From: Streptomyces longispororuber
GTDB lineage: Bacteria; Actinomycetota; Actinomycetes; Streptomycetales; Streptomycetaceae
Reading direction: 5' to 3'
DNA: 32,164 bases
NCBI RefSeq assembly: GCF_024448165.1
Contig: NZ_JAMOLN010000122.1
Location: 1-32,164 of the forward strand
The position numbers were made by a program, and so were the translations under genes. Shown here piece by piece: positions 7,573-14,997 of the stretch (positions within the stretch are counted from its first letter, which is position 1; every line of letters begins with the position of its first letter). The notes below the pieces were generated by a model. It searched no databases. It was not told the DNA's origin and was given only the letters and a program-made list of their open reading frames with translations.

Positions 7573-7937
7573 GAGGCCTCCTTGGCGAGCTTCTTGAGGA
7601 GCGCCTCGGTGACCTTGAAGCCCAGTTCCTCGCTGTCGAGGAAGCCGAACCCGAGGACGGTGCGGCCCTGTTCGACGGCGGTGACGCCGGCCTGCGCGGA
7701 CCGCATGCCGAACTCGATGTCGTGGCCGTACTTGGCCTTGGCGGTGACGGCTCCCGCACCGCCGCTGCCGCAGAACGAGATGCCGAGAACGGCGCCTTCC
7801 GCGGCCATCACGTCGCCCACCTTCATGTCGGCGCCGGGTCCGGGGATGAGGACGGGCTCGCCGCCCGCGGCGCGTACGCCGTCGGCGACGGCCTGCCCCT
7901 TGCCGAGCCGGTGTCCGATCACGATCTTGACTGTCAT
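7569..7937 (-). CDS. Glycine-rich SFCGS family protein (EF_0830 type)
   Basis: A 122-residue soluble protein carrying the family signature GISFCGSGGAGA at about residues 52-63, with the single cysteine C56. It also has an N-terminal beta-strand plus turn (MTVKIVIGHRLGKGQ) that resembles the opening of small Rossmann-like or PTS IIB-like folds. I chose the ATG at 7937, which has AGGGAG 8 nt upstream. An in-frame ATG at 7964 overlaps the PRD stop (ATGA) and would add nine residues. A small cytoplasmic protein with one conserved cysteine beside an HPr gene and two membrane proteins is a natural candidate for a IIB-like phosphocarrier, but that is inference; the family is undescribed. Confidence 0.85.
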   Translation of the reverse strand: MTVKIVIGHRLGKGQAVADGVRAAGGEPVLIPGPGADMKVGDVMAAEGAVLGISFCGSGGAGAVTAKAKYGHDIEFGMRSAQAGVTAVEQGRTVLGFGFLDSEELGFKVTEALLKKLAKEAS

Positions 7938-7960
7938 GGCGGTGCTCCCTGGTGTGTCGG

Positions 7961-8356
7961 TCATGCCTGCGGGGTGGACTGCTGGGCGATCTGGGCCGCT
8001 GTCTCGAAATGCAGGGCGAGCAGCAGGACTTCGGTGCGGTGCGCGTGGAATCCGTGGGGCGCGCAGTAGGTGTCGATGAGAGTGCGGACGGCGTCCATCC
8101 GGCCGGGGGCCGTCTCGGCGGCGAGCTGGTCGTCGAGGGCGTCGAGGTGCTCGGCGGTGCGGACCCTGCGGACGAAGGCGAGCGCGTGCACGGCGAGGGC
8201 GAGGGCGCGGGTGTCGTCGAAGACGATGCCGCTGGTCCCGGCGTACTCCCGGGTGAGCGGCAGGAAGGCCGCGAGCTCCGCCCGGTCCGTGTCGGTGACG
8301 GGGTGTCCGGTGTCCCGGACGGCGTCCGCGAGTCGCTCGATCAGGGGGTCGTTCAT
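7961..8356 (-). CDS. Stand-alone PRD-domain protein (EF_0829 type)
   Basis: A 131-residue protein made of a single PTS regulation domain (PRD). PRDs carry histidines phosphorylated by HPr or EIIB. Here the two typical positions are visible: H57 in ALAVHALAF and H116 in TEVLLLALHFE, with further histidines at 70, 101, 104 and 106. No RNA-binding or HTH domain is attached, so it is not a normal antiterminator or activator. It would act as a phosphorylation-dependent partner of another protein. It lies second in the operon, 46 nt after the amidohydrolase stop, and its TGA touches the alternative SFCGS start. Its presence is independent support for PTS involvement. Confidence 0.78.
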   Translation of the reverse strand: MNDPLIERLADAVRDTGHPVTDTDRAELAAFLPLTREYAGTSGIVFDDTRALALAVHALAFVRRVRTAEHLDALDDQLAAETAPGRMDAVRTLIDTYCAPHGFHAHRTEVLLLALHFETAAQIAQQSTPQA

Positions 8357-8402
8357 GCGCGGCCTTTCGGTGGTTCGGTGCGGATCTCGGGCGGGTCACC
8401 GC

Positions 8403-9551
8403 TCAGCTGGGTGCGACCGGGGCGCCCGCGCGCAGGGTCGTGACGGCTTCGAGCGGGGTGGCGCAGGTGCGGGTGACGCCTTCGGAGTCGGTCAGCGTCA
8501 CCGCCGTGTCCGCCGTCCGCAGCAGCGTCAGATCGGCCGCGGAGCCCGGTCGCAGCGTCCCCAGCTCGCCGTCGAGGCCGAGGACCCGGGCGGCGTGCAG
8601 GGTGGCGCACCGGATCACCTGCTGCGGGGTGAGTCCGAGGGCGAGCAGCTTGTTCAGGGTGGTGACGAGGGAGTGCACGGGCCCTGTGGTGTTCCGGGCG
8701 TGCAGATCGGTGCTGATCGTGTACGGGGTGAAGCCCGCGGCGAGGGCCCGTTCTGCGGTGGTGAAGGAGAGGCTGGCGCTGCCGTGCCCGATGTCGAGCC
8801 GGACGCCGCGCTCGACGGCGGCGCGGGCCTCGGGCTCGCTGCCGAGGAGGCCGCCCGGCTTGCCGTGGAAGGCGTGCGTGACGACGTCGCCCGCGCCGAG
8901 CAGGTCGAGGACGTCTCCGAGCCGCGGCGGCTCGTTGCCGACGTGCACCATGACGGGCCGTCCGACGCGGGCGGCGACCCGCTTGGCGGCGCGGAGCGGG
9001 GCGAGGCCACTGTCGCCGAGCACCGACGAGCTCATCCGGACCTTGATGCCGCGGACCTGGTCGGGGTGGTCGCGGAGCACCTTCTCGGTGGCTGCCTCGT
9101 CGATGTCGTCGGGGCCGCGCGACAGTTCCCGGCGGCCGTGGACGAGGCCGTGCCGGGAGATGTTGAGCCAGCTCAGCACGCGCGTGGCTGCCGGGCGGAC
9201 AACGTTGTCCGAAAAGTCCGTCCAGTGGTCGCTGCCGCAACTGCCCGCGTCCACGACGGTGGTGACGCCCTGGTGCACGCCGATGTCGTCCGCCGGGACG
9301 CCCAGGTAGGTGCGGGGCGCGTACACGTGGGTGTGGAGGTCGATGAGGCCCGGGGCGACCAGGAGTCCGCCGGCGTCGAGGTGGCGGTGGCCGTCGAGCG
9401 TGCCGGGGGTGCCGACCGCCGCGATCCGGCCGTCGTGGACGGCGAGGTCACCGGGTTCGGGGCCGTCCCGCAGCGGATCGGCCAGCAGCCCGCCCGTGAC
9501 GACGAGATCGAATCGTTGCGGGTGAGCGGAGGGGGATCCCTGTACAGCCAT
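8403..9551 (-). CDS. Metal-dependent amidohydrolase/deacetylase (EF_0837 type)
   Basis: A 382-residue protein of the dihydroorotase-like amidohydrolase superfamily. The binuclear metal site is complete: HTH at 73-75, a bridging lysine K170 (GIKVR, expected to be carbamylated), H203 (MVHVGN), H226 (THAFHG) and D282 (STDLH). It has no signal peptide, so it acts in the cytoplasm. In the typical cluster this enzyme is annotated as a deacetylase-like amidohydrolase. Here it would plausibly remove an N-acyl group from the imported amino sugar acid before the ammonia lyase acts. It is the first gene of the leftward operon; the ATG at 9551 is preceded by GGAAAGG about 10 nt upstream. The substrate is inferred from pathway logic only. 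Confidence 0.85.
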   Translation of the reverse strand: MAVQGSPSAHPQRFDLVVTGGLLADPLRDGPEPGDLAVHDGRIAAVGTPGTLDGHRHLDAGGLLVAPGLIDLHTHVYAPRTYLGVPADDIGVHQGVTTVVDAGSCGSDHWTDFSDNVVRPAATRVLSWLNISRHGLVHGRRELSRGPDDIDEAATEKVLRDHPDQVRGIKVRMSSSVLGDSGLAPLRAAKRVAARVGRPVMVHVGNEPPRLGDVLDLLGAGDVVTHAFHGKPGGLLGSEPEARAAVERGVRLDIGHGSASLSFTTAERALAAGFTPYTISTDLHARNTTGPVHSLVTTLNKLLALGLTPQQVIRCATLHAARVLGLDGELGTLRPGSAADLTLLRTADTAVTLTDSEGVTRTCATPLEAVTTLRAGAPVAPS

Positions 9552-9641
9552 GGACGGCCGCCTTTCCCGAGCGTGAGAGTGGTGCCTGGAGCGACCGGCG
9601 CGCGGGGCAGGGCTGGCGCCCGTGGCCGGATGAGGTGATCA

Positions 9642-9689
9642 CGCTCCGCAGAGCGTTCCGTAGAGTAGAATGGCGTTCCGCTGAGCGGA
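9642..9689. promoter_or_regulatory. Clustered IclR-type operator repeats
   Basis: Three copies of TCCGNNGAG start at 9645, 9657 and 9677. The third is part of the exact dyad TCCGCTGAGCGGA (9677-9689); the first sits within CGCTC-CGCA-GAGCG (9642-9655). The longer direct repeat GCGTTCCGNNGAG occurs at 9653 and 9673, exactly 20 bp (two helical turns) apart. The cluster lies between the IclR start (9728) and the amidohydrolase start (9551), the expected place for autoregulation and operon control. Confidence 0.65.
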
Positions 9690-9727
9690 TCGATTGGCAA
9701 CATAGCCCGCTACTCGTCGGAGGGTCA

Positions 9728-10474
9728 ATGGAAGTGAGCAAGCCCGCGAATTCCGTCGCGAAGGCGCTCCGGGTGCTGCATGCCGTGGCCCGCGTGGACG
9801 GGCCGCACCGGCTGGGCGACATCGCGGAGCGCGCCGGCGTCTCCAAGGCCACCACCCACCGGGTCCTCGCCACGCTGGTCGAGGAGGGCTACGTGGCCGC
9901 GGACGGCGAGGGCCGGTACGGCAGCGGTGTGCAACTGCGCTCCCTCGCGGCCCAGGTGCTCGCCGACGACGCGGTCGGGATCGACGCCGTGCTGCGCGCG
10001 CTGCAGCAGCGGCTCGGGCAGGCCGTCCACCTGGCGGTGCTCAGCGGCGACCACGCCACGTACACGCACAAGGTCGATCCGGGCCACGCGTACCGCATCG
10101 CCACCGATGTCGGCACGCCCCTCCCCCTGCACGCGACGGCGGCCGGCAAGGCACTGCTCGCGCACCTCCCGCCCGACGAGGCCTCGGACGTCCTGGACCG
10201 CACGGGGCTGCCCGCGCGCACGGCCCGCACCCACACCGACCGGACGGCGCTCGTCGCGGAGTTGGCGGCCATCCGCGCCCAGGGGTACGCCACCGACTAC
10301 GAGGAAGGGGACGAGGCGATCTGCTCGCTCGCCGCGCCCGTGCTCGACGCCGACGGCACACCGGTGGGCGCCGTGTCCGTCTCGTCCCTCACCTTCCTCG
10401 TCACGGAGGAGCAGCTGTCGGCGTTCGCCCCGGCCGTGAAGCAGGCCGCGCAGGACGTCTCGCGCAGGCTGTGA
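9728..10474 (+). CDS. IclR-family transcriptional regulator
   Basis: A 248-residue IclR-type regulator. It has an N-terminal winged helix (SVAKALRVLHAV, then LGDIAERAGVSKATTHRVL with the recognition helix about residues 37-50) and a C-terminal effector-binding GAF-like domain; the segment HATAAGKALLAHL and the C-terminal SSLTFLVTEEQL are typical of the family. The ATG at 9728 follows CGGAGGG; longer in-frame starts would run through the operator repeats. It is divergent from the amidohydrolase-to-aldolase operon and is its probable local regulator. The effector is likely the substrate or a 2-keto-3-deoxy intermediate, as for KdgR-type IclR proteins; this is inference. Confidence 0.9.
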   Translation: MEVSKPANSVAKALRVLHAVARVDGPHRLGDIAERAGVSKATTHRVLATLVEEGYVAADGEGRYGSGVQLRSLAAQVLADDAVGIDAVLRALQQRLGQAVHLAVLSGDHATYTHKVDPGHAYRIATDVGTPLPLHATAAGKALLAHLPPDEASDVLDRTGLPARTARTHTDRTALVAELAAIRAQGYATDYEEGDEAICSLAAPVLDADGTPVGAVSVSSLTFLVTEEQLSAFAPAVKQAAQDVSRRL

Positions 10475-10520
10475 GCCCGGCACCGGCCCGGTCCGCGCCG
10501 TCGTGGCGGTGCCCCGTCGC

Positions 10521-10537
10521 ATAGGCTCGTACCCACG
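10521..10537 (+). promoter_or_regulatory. Possible leaderless promoter of the ROK gene
   Basis: The ROK ATG at 10538 has no Shine-Dalgarno sequence. A TAGGCT hexamer (10522-10527) ends 10 nt before it, as expected for the -10 of a leaderless transcript. No convincing -35 is visible. Confidence 0.35.
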
Positions 10538-11788
10538 ATGAACAGCAACGATCCGTCCCTGCCCCCGCCCAAGGCCGACAAGGCGACGGTGCGTCGGCAC
10601 AACCTCAGTCTCGTGCTGCGCACCGTCCACGACGAGGGCGAGGCGACCCGGGCGGGGGTCGCCGGACGGGTCGGACTCACCCGGGCCGCGGTGTCCTCGC
10701 TCGTCGACCAGCTGCTCACCGAGGGCTTCCTCACCGAGTGGGGCAAGACGTTCAGCGGGCAGGCGGGCCGCCCCGGCACCGCGCTGAAGGTCGCACGCAC
10801 CGGACTCGCGGGTCTCGGCGTGGAGATCAACATCGACTACGTCACCGTGTGCGTGGTCGACCTCGCGGGCACCGACCGCGTCCGGCTCGTGGAGCGGATG
10901 GACAACCGGGGCACGGCGCCGACGGCCGTGCTGTCGCAGGCCGCACGGATCGCCGCCCGCGCCATGGAGTCCGCCGCGGAGCAGGAACTGCGCCCGGTGG
11001 CCGCCGAGTTGGCGCTGCCCGGCCTGGTGTCGGGCGGCGCGGTGCGACAGGCGCCGAACCTCGGGTGGAACCGGGTGGCGGTCGAGGGACTGTTCGCGCA
11101 GGCCCTCAGCGCGCTGCGGCCGAACCGGCGGGCCCTGCCGGTCAGCGCCGACAACGAGGCGAACCTGGCGGCGATGGCCGAGCTCTGGTTCGGCGACGCG
11201 CACAACGGCGGCCGGGTGAACAGCTTCATCTATCTGACCGGCGAGATCGGCATCGGCGGGGCACTGGTCCTGGGCGGCCGGCTGCTGCGCGGCGCCCACG
11301 GGTTCGCGGGCGAGATCGGGCACATGGTGGTCGAGCCGGACGGCCCCGAGTGTCGGTGCGGGGCGCGCGGCTGTCTGGAGCAGTACGCGGGGCAGGCCGC
11401 CCTGCTGCGGGCCGCGGGGCTCGACGAGGCGTCGGGAGCCGCCGGGGTGGCGGAGCTGGAGACGCGGGCGCGGGCCGGCGAACCGGCGGCGGTCGCCGCG
11501 CTGGACGACGCGGGGCGGCTGCTCGGCCGGGTGCTGTCCGGCGCCGTGAACCTGATCGACCCCGACGCGGTGATGCTCGGCGGCGTGTTCCGGCCACTGA
11601 TGCCCTGGCTCGCCCCCGCCGCGGACGCGGAGCTGACCGCGCGGGTGGTGTCGGGTCTGTGGGCGCCGGGCAGCGGCCGGTTGCGCGCCTCGTCGTCGTC
11701 GGGCGACGCGGCGCGCGGCGCCGCCGCCCGGGTGGTCCGCGAGGTCCTGGCGGACCCCGCGGCGTACGCGGAGCGCGGGACGGACTGA
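10538..11788 (+). CDS. ROK-family (XylR-type) transcriptional repressor
   Basis: A 416-residue ROK regulator with an N-terminal MarR-like winged helix (about residues 17-75, with ATRAGVAGRVGLTRAAVSSLVDQLL) and a sugar-kinase-like C-terminal domain. The ROK zinc site is complete: EIGHM (H262) and CRCGARGC (C272, C274, C279). The glycine-rich GEIGIGGALVLGG belongs to the sugar-binding fold. By neighbourhood it should respond to xylose or a xyloside and control the adjacent xyl genes. It is convergent with the GH1 gene, the last gene of the xylA operon. The name XylR would fit but function is not proven, so no symbol is given. Confidence 0.9.
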   Translation: MNSNDPSLPPPKADKATVRRHNLSLVLRTVHDEGEATRAGVAGRVGLTRAAVSSLVDQLLTEGFLTEWGKTFSGQAGRPGTALKVARTGLAGLGVEINIDYVTVCVVDLAGTDRVRLVERMDNRGTAPTAVLSQAARIAARAMESAAEQELRPVAAELALPGLVSGGAVRQAPNLGWNRVAVEGLFAQALSALRPNRRALPVSADNEANLAAMAELWFGDAHNGGRVNSFIYLTGEIGIGGALVLGGRLLRGAHGFAGEIGHMVVEPDGPECRCGARGCLEQYAGQAALLRAAGLDEASGAAGVAELETRARAGEPAAVAALDDAGRLLGRVLSGAVNLIDPDAVMLGGVFRPLMPWLAPAADAELTARVVSGLWAPGSGRLRASSSSGDAARGAAARVVREVLADPAAYAERGTD

Positions 11789-11800
11789 GCCGTCCCGCGC
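11773..11800. terminator. Bidirectional terminator between ROK and GH1 genes
   Basis: GCGCGGGACGG (11773-11783) and CCGTCCCGCGC (11790-11800) are exact reverse complements with a 6-nt loop that contains the ROK stop codon (11786-11788). The repeat ends 8 bp before the stop of the convergent GH1 gene, so it can terminate both. Confidence 0.75.
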
Positions 11801-11808
11801 CGCGGCGG

Positions 11809-13188
11809 TCACCTGCGGTGCGCCGCGATCAGCCGCCGGTACCAGTGGTAGCTGTCCTTCGGGGTGCGCCGAAGGGTGTCGTAGTCGACGCGGACGATGC
11901 CGAACCGCTTCGCGTAGCCCAGCGCCCACTCGAAGTTGTCGAGGAGCGACCAGACGTAGTAGCCGCGCACGTCGACGCCCGCGTCCATGGCGGCGCGCAG
12001 CGCGGTGAGGTGGTCGTGCAGGTAGGTGACGCGGTCGGTGTCGTGGACCGCGCCGTCGGCGGTGACCTCGTCGTGCTCGGCGGTGCCGTTCTCGGTGATG
12101 TGGACGGGCGGCAGGGCGTCGCCGTAGCGGTCCTTGAGCCCGGTGAGCAGCTGGGTGAACGTCTCCGGGACGACCGGCCAGTTCATGGAGTTGCGCCGCA
12201 CGTCGGCCCAGGGACGCTCCGCGTACCGGTTGTCGGTGGCGACGCGGAGCGCCGGGTCGGCCTCGCGGTGCGGGGCGTCGGCGACGAGGGTGGGCCGGTA
12301 GTAGTTGACGCCGAGGAAGTCCAGCGGCTGCGCGATCAGTTCCAGGTCGCCGTCGCGGCGGAAGTCCTGGCGAGTGATCAGCTCGCCCCAGGTGTCCTCC
12401 TCCGAGTCCGGGTAGCGGCCGGCCAGGATCGGGTCGGTCCACACCAGGTTGTGCTGGGTGTCGGCGCGCAGGGCGGCGGCCCGGTCGGCCGCCGAGTCGG
12501 TGGCCGGCACGTTGAAGTCGGGGTTGAGGGTGATGCCCACCTCGCGCACCCCGGCGGCGCGCAGCGCCTTGACGGCGAGGCCGTGGCCGACGAGCAGGTG
12601 GTGCGCGGCGGCCAGGGCGCCGGTGCCCTCCTGCGCGCCGGGCGCGTGCCGGCCCACGGAGTAGCCGAGGAAGGCGCTGCACCAGGGCTCGTTGAGGGTG
12701 ATCCAGCGCGGGACGCGGTCGCCGAGGTGCTCGGCGACGATCGCCGTGTACTCGGCGAACCGCTCGGCGGTCTCGCGCACCCGCCAGCCGCCCTTGTCCT
12801 CCAATGCCTGGGGCAGGTCCCAGTGGTAGAGGGTGGCGGCGGGCTCGATGCCCGCCTCCAGGAGCTCGTCGACGAGCCGCGAGTAGAAGTCGAGGCCCTT
12901 CTGGTTCGCGGGCCCCTGCCCCGTCGGCTGGACGCGCGGCCAGGCGATCGAGAAGCGGTACGACTCCACGCCGAGGCCGCGCAGGAGCGCCACGTCCTCG
13001 GGGTAGCGGTGGTAGTGGTCGCAGGCCACGTCGCCGGTGTCGCCGCCGTCCGTGCGGCCGGGCGTGTGGCTGTAGGTGTCCCAGATGGAGGGGCCGCGGC
13101 CGTCCTCGTTCGCGGCTCCCTCGATCTGGTAGGAAGCGGTGGCCGCGCCGAACACGAAGCCTTCGGGGAATACGGGCAAGTCACGCAT
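11809..13188 (-). CDS. GH1 beta-glucosidase, cytoplasmic
   Basis: Glycoside hydrolase family 1 enzyme, 459 residues, no signal peptide. The retaining pair is present: acid/base E167 in TLNEP and nucleophile E366 in ITENG. The N-terminal FVFGAATASYQIEG and the C-terminal GYYVWSLLDNFEWALGY are family hallmarks. It would hydrolyse beta-linked glucosides (for example cellobiose or glucosyl residues of xyloglucan fragments) brought in by the ABC transporter encoded just upstream. It is the last gene of the leftward xylA-SBP-permease-permease operon, starting 8 nt after the permease stop. GH1 enzymes vary in glycone preference, so a beta-galactosidase, beta-xylosidase or beta-fucosidase side activity cannot be excluded. 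Confidence 0.92.
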   Translation of the reverse strand: MRDLPVFPEGFVFGAATASYQIEGAANEDGRGPSIWDTYSHTPGRTDGGDTGDVACDHYHRYPEDVALLRGLGVESYRFSIAWPRVQPTGQGPANQKGLDFYSRLVDELLEAGIEPAATLYHWDLPQALEDKGGWRVRETAERFAEYTAIVAEHLGDRVPRWITLNEPWCSAFLGYSVGRHAPGAQEGTGALAAAHHLLVGHGLAVKALRAAGVREVGITLNPDFNVPATDSAADRAAALRADTQHNLVWTDPILAGRYPDSEEDTWGELITRQDFRRDGDLELIAQPLDFLGVNYYRPTLVADAPHREADPALRVATDNRYAERPWADVRRNSMNWPVVPETFTQLLTGLKDRYGDALPPVHITENGTAEHDEVTADGAVHDTDRVTYLHDHLTALRAAMDAGVDVRGYYVWSLLDNFEWALGYAKRFGIVRVDYDTLRRTPKDSYHWYRRLIAAHRR

Positions 13189-13196
13189 GAAAAGCC

Positions 13197-14036
13197 TTAC
13201 TTGACGGATCCGCCGGTGATGCCGGCGGCGATGTACTTCTGGGCGAGGACGAGCAGCACGGCCGCCGGGATCGCCGACAGGACGGACGCGGCCATGACCG
13301 AGCCCCAGTCGCCGACGTGGGCGCCGATGTACTGGTAGATGCCGAGTGTGACGGGCTTGACGTCGTCGGTGGTGTTCAGCGTCAGCGCGAACATGAAGTC
13401 GCTCCACGCGTACAGGAACGAGAACAGCCCGGCCGTGATCAGCGAGTTACGGCTCATCGGCAGCACGACCTGGACGAACGTGCGCACCTTGCTCGCGCCG
13501 TCGACCTCCGCCGCCTCGATGACCTCCTTGGGGATGGCCACCATGAACGACCGCATCAGGACGATGGCGAAGGGGATGCCGAGCGAGGCGTCGGCGAGCA
13601 TCAGGCCGAAGTAGGAGTTGACCAGGCCGAGGTCGACGTACGCGCTGTAGAGGGCGTTGGCGATGACGATGCCGGGGACCATCTGCGTGATGAGGGTGCC
13701 GAAGACGATGGACTTGGTGCCGGGCAGCCGGAACTGCGCGAGTCCGTACGCGGCGGGTGCGGCGATCGCCAGACAGATGACGACGGCGCCGAGCGCGACG
13801 GCGAGCGACGTCAGGAGGTGGCCGCCCTGCTCGCTGATGGCCGAGGTGAAGCCGGACAGGTCCAGCGAGTGCGGTACGGGCGAGACTTCGAGGAGTCCCG
13901 ACTCGGGCTGCAGCGCCGTGTTGATCATCCAGTACAGCGGGAACAGCATCACGCACAGGATGACGACGCCCGCCACGGTGGCGCCCCAGCGGCGCTTGGG
14001 CGCGGTGGTCGCGGTGGCCTCGGAGACGGTTGCCAT
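13197..14036 (-). CDS. Sugar ABC transporter permease 2 (MalG type)
   Basis: A 279-residue inner-membrane permease of the carbohydrate uptake family 1, with about six membrane helices. The EAA loop that docks the ATPase reads EAAEVDGASKVRTFVQVVLP. It ends in the usual AGITGGSVK, and its stop is TAA, rare in this window. I chose the ATG at 14036, about 10 nt after GGGGA; a GTG at 14045 overlaps the upstream stop (GTGA) and is possible but would sit too close to that Shine-Dalgarno sequence. It forms the channel together with permease 1. Confidence 0.92.
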   Translation of the reverse strand: MATVSEATATTAPKRRWGATVAGVVILCVMLFPLYWMINTALQPESGLLEVSPVPHSLDLSGFTSAISEQGGHLLTSLAVALGAVVICLAIAAPAAYGLAQFRLPGTKSIVFGTLITQMVPGIVIANALYSAYVDLGLVNSYFGLMLADASLGIPFAIVLMRSFMVAIPKEVIEAAEVDGASKVRTFVQVVLPMSRNSLITAGLFSFLYAWSDFMFALTLNTTDDVKPVTLGIYQYIGAHVGDWGSVMAASVLSAIPAAVLLVLAQKYIAAGITGGSVK

Positions 14037-14041
14037 GCCGG

Positions 14042-14983
14042 TCACTTCCCCTCGGAGCGGTTGGCCCGCAGGTAGAACACCGCGAAGACGGCGGATATGA
14101 GGATGAGGACGTTGCCGACGACGGCGCCCGCACCGAAGTCCAGCTGCACGAAGGAGTTCTGGTAGGTGAGCGTGCCGAGCGTCTGCGTGGAGTCGGCGGG
14201 CCCGCCGTCGGTCAGGGCGAGGATCAGGTCGAGGATCTTGACCGTCGACATGAAGCCGAGCACGAGCACGACGGTGATCACCGGCTTGAGCAGCGGCAGC
14301 GTGATGGAGCGGAAGGTCCGCCAGGCGGAGGCGCCGTCCAGGGACGCGGCCTCGTACAGCTCCTTGGGGATCTCCTGGAGCCCGCCGTAGAGGATGACCA
14401 TGTTGAACGGGATGCCGATCCAGATGTTCACCAGGATCACCGAGAACAGGGCCATGCCGGGGCTGGTCAGCCACGGGGTGTGGCCGCCGAGGCCGAGCGT
14501 GTCGGCGAAGGAGTTGAGGACGCCGGTGTCCTGGTCCAGGATGCGCCGCCAGACGATGCCGGAGACGACCATCGGGACGAGCCAGGGCAGCAGGATCAGC
14601 GAGCGCAGGAACCCGTTGAGCGGGAACTTCTTCGTGAAGAAGACGGCGAGCGCGAGGCCGATGCCGAACTGCCCGACGAGCGAGCCGATCGTGAAGACGA
14701 TGGTGTGCCACAGCGCCTTGCCGAAGAGGTCGTCGTGGAAGACCTTGCTCCAGTTGTCGGTGCCGTTGAAGGGGGACTTGCCGTCGAAGAAGGTGGACGG
14801 CGAGAAGTCCTGGAAGCTCATCACGACGTTGCGGACGAGCGGGTAGCCGAAGAACAACAGCATGAAGACGACGGCGGGGGCGATGAAGCCCCACTGCGAG
14901 AGCCTGCGGCGGCGTCGGGTGTCGCGCTGTTTCGCGGGGGCGGCGGGCGCCGTGGGGGTGGCCGAGGCCGTGGTGGTCGACAT
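14042..14983 (-). CDS. Sugar ABC transporter permease 1 (MalF type)
   Basis: A 313-residue permease with a basic, disordered N-terminus (about residues 1-30, including RRRRRLSQ), then about six helices beginning WGFIAPAVVFMLLFFGYP. The EAA loop reads YEAASLDGASAWRTFRSITLP. It pairs with permease 2 and the lipoprotein encoded 14 nt upstream. As in most actinobacterial sugar importers there is no ATPase gene in the operon; a shared MsiK-type ATPase elsewhere in the genome is expected to power it. Confidence 0.92.
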   Translation of the reverse strand: MSTTTASATPTAPAAPAKQRDTRRRRRLSQWGFIAPAVVFMLLFFGYPLVRNVVMSFQDFSPSTFFDGKSPFNGTDNWSKVFHDDLFGKALWHTIVFTIGSLVGQFGIGLALAVFFTKKFPLNGFLRSLILLPWLVPMVVSGIVWRRILDQDTGVLNSFADTLGLGGHTPWLTSPGMALFSVILVNIWIGIPFNMVILYGGLQEIPKELYEAASLDGASAWRTFRSITLPLLKPVITVVLVLGFMSTVKILDLILALTDGGPADSTQTLGTLTYQNSFVQLDFGAGAVVGNVLILISAVFAVFYLRANRSEGK

Positions 14984-14997
14984 GTTCGTGAGTCCCC

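Noticed and set aside
7961..7964. Upstream ATG (7964) as start of the SFCGS gene because of the ATGA overlap
   Set aside because: The ATG at 7937 has a much better ribosome binding site and matches the usual family N-terminus; the upstream start is kept only as an alternative.
9725..12682. Very long open frame on the minus strand (985 codons) across the IclR and ROK genes
   Set aside because: It lies antisense to two well-supported regulators, its translation is low-complexity (Arg/Gly/Ala/Pro-rich) and it has no family motif. It is a by-product of high GC.
10738..13338. Long plus-strand open frame (866 codons) over the ROK and GH1 genes
   Set aside because: It runs through the terminator at 11773-11800 and is out of frame with ROK and antisense to GH1. 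No recognisable domain.
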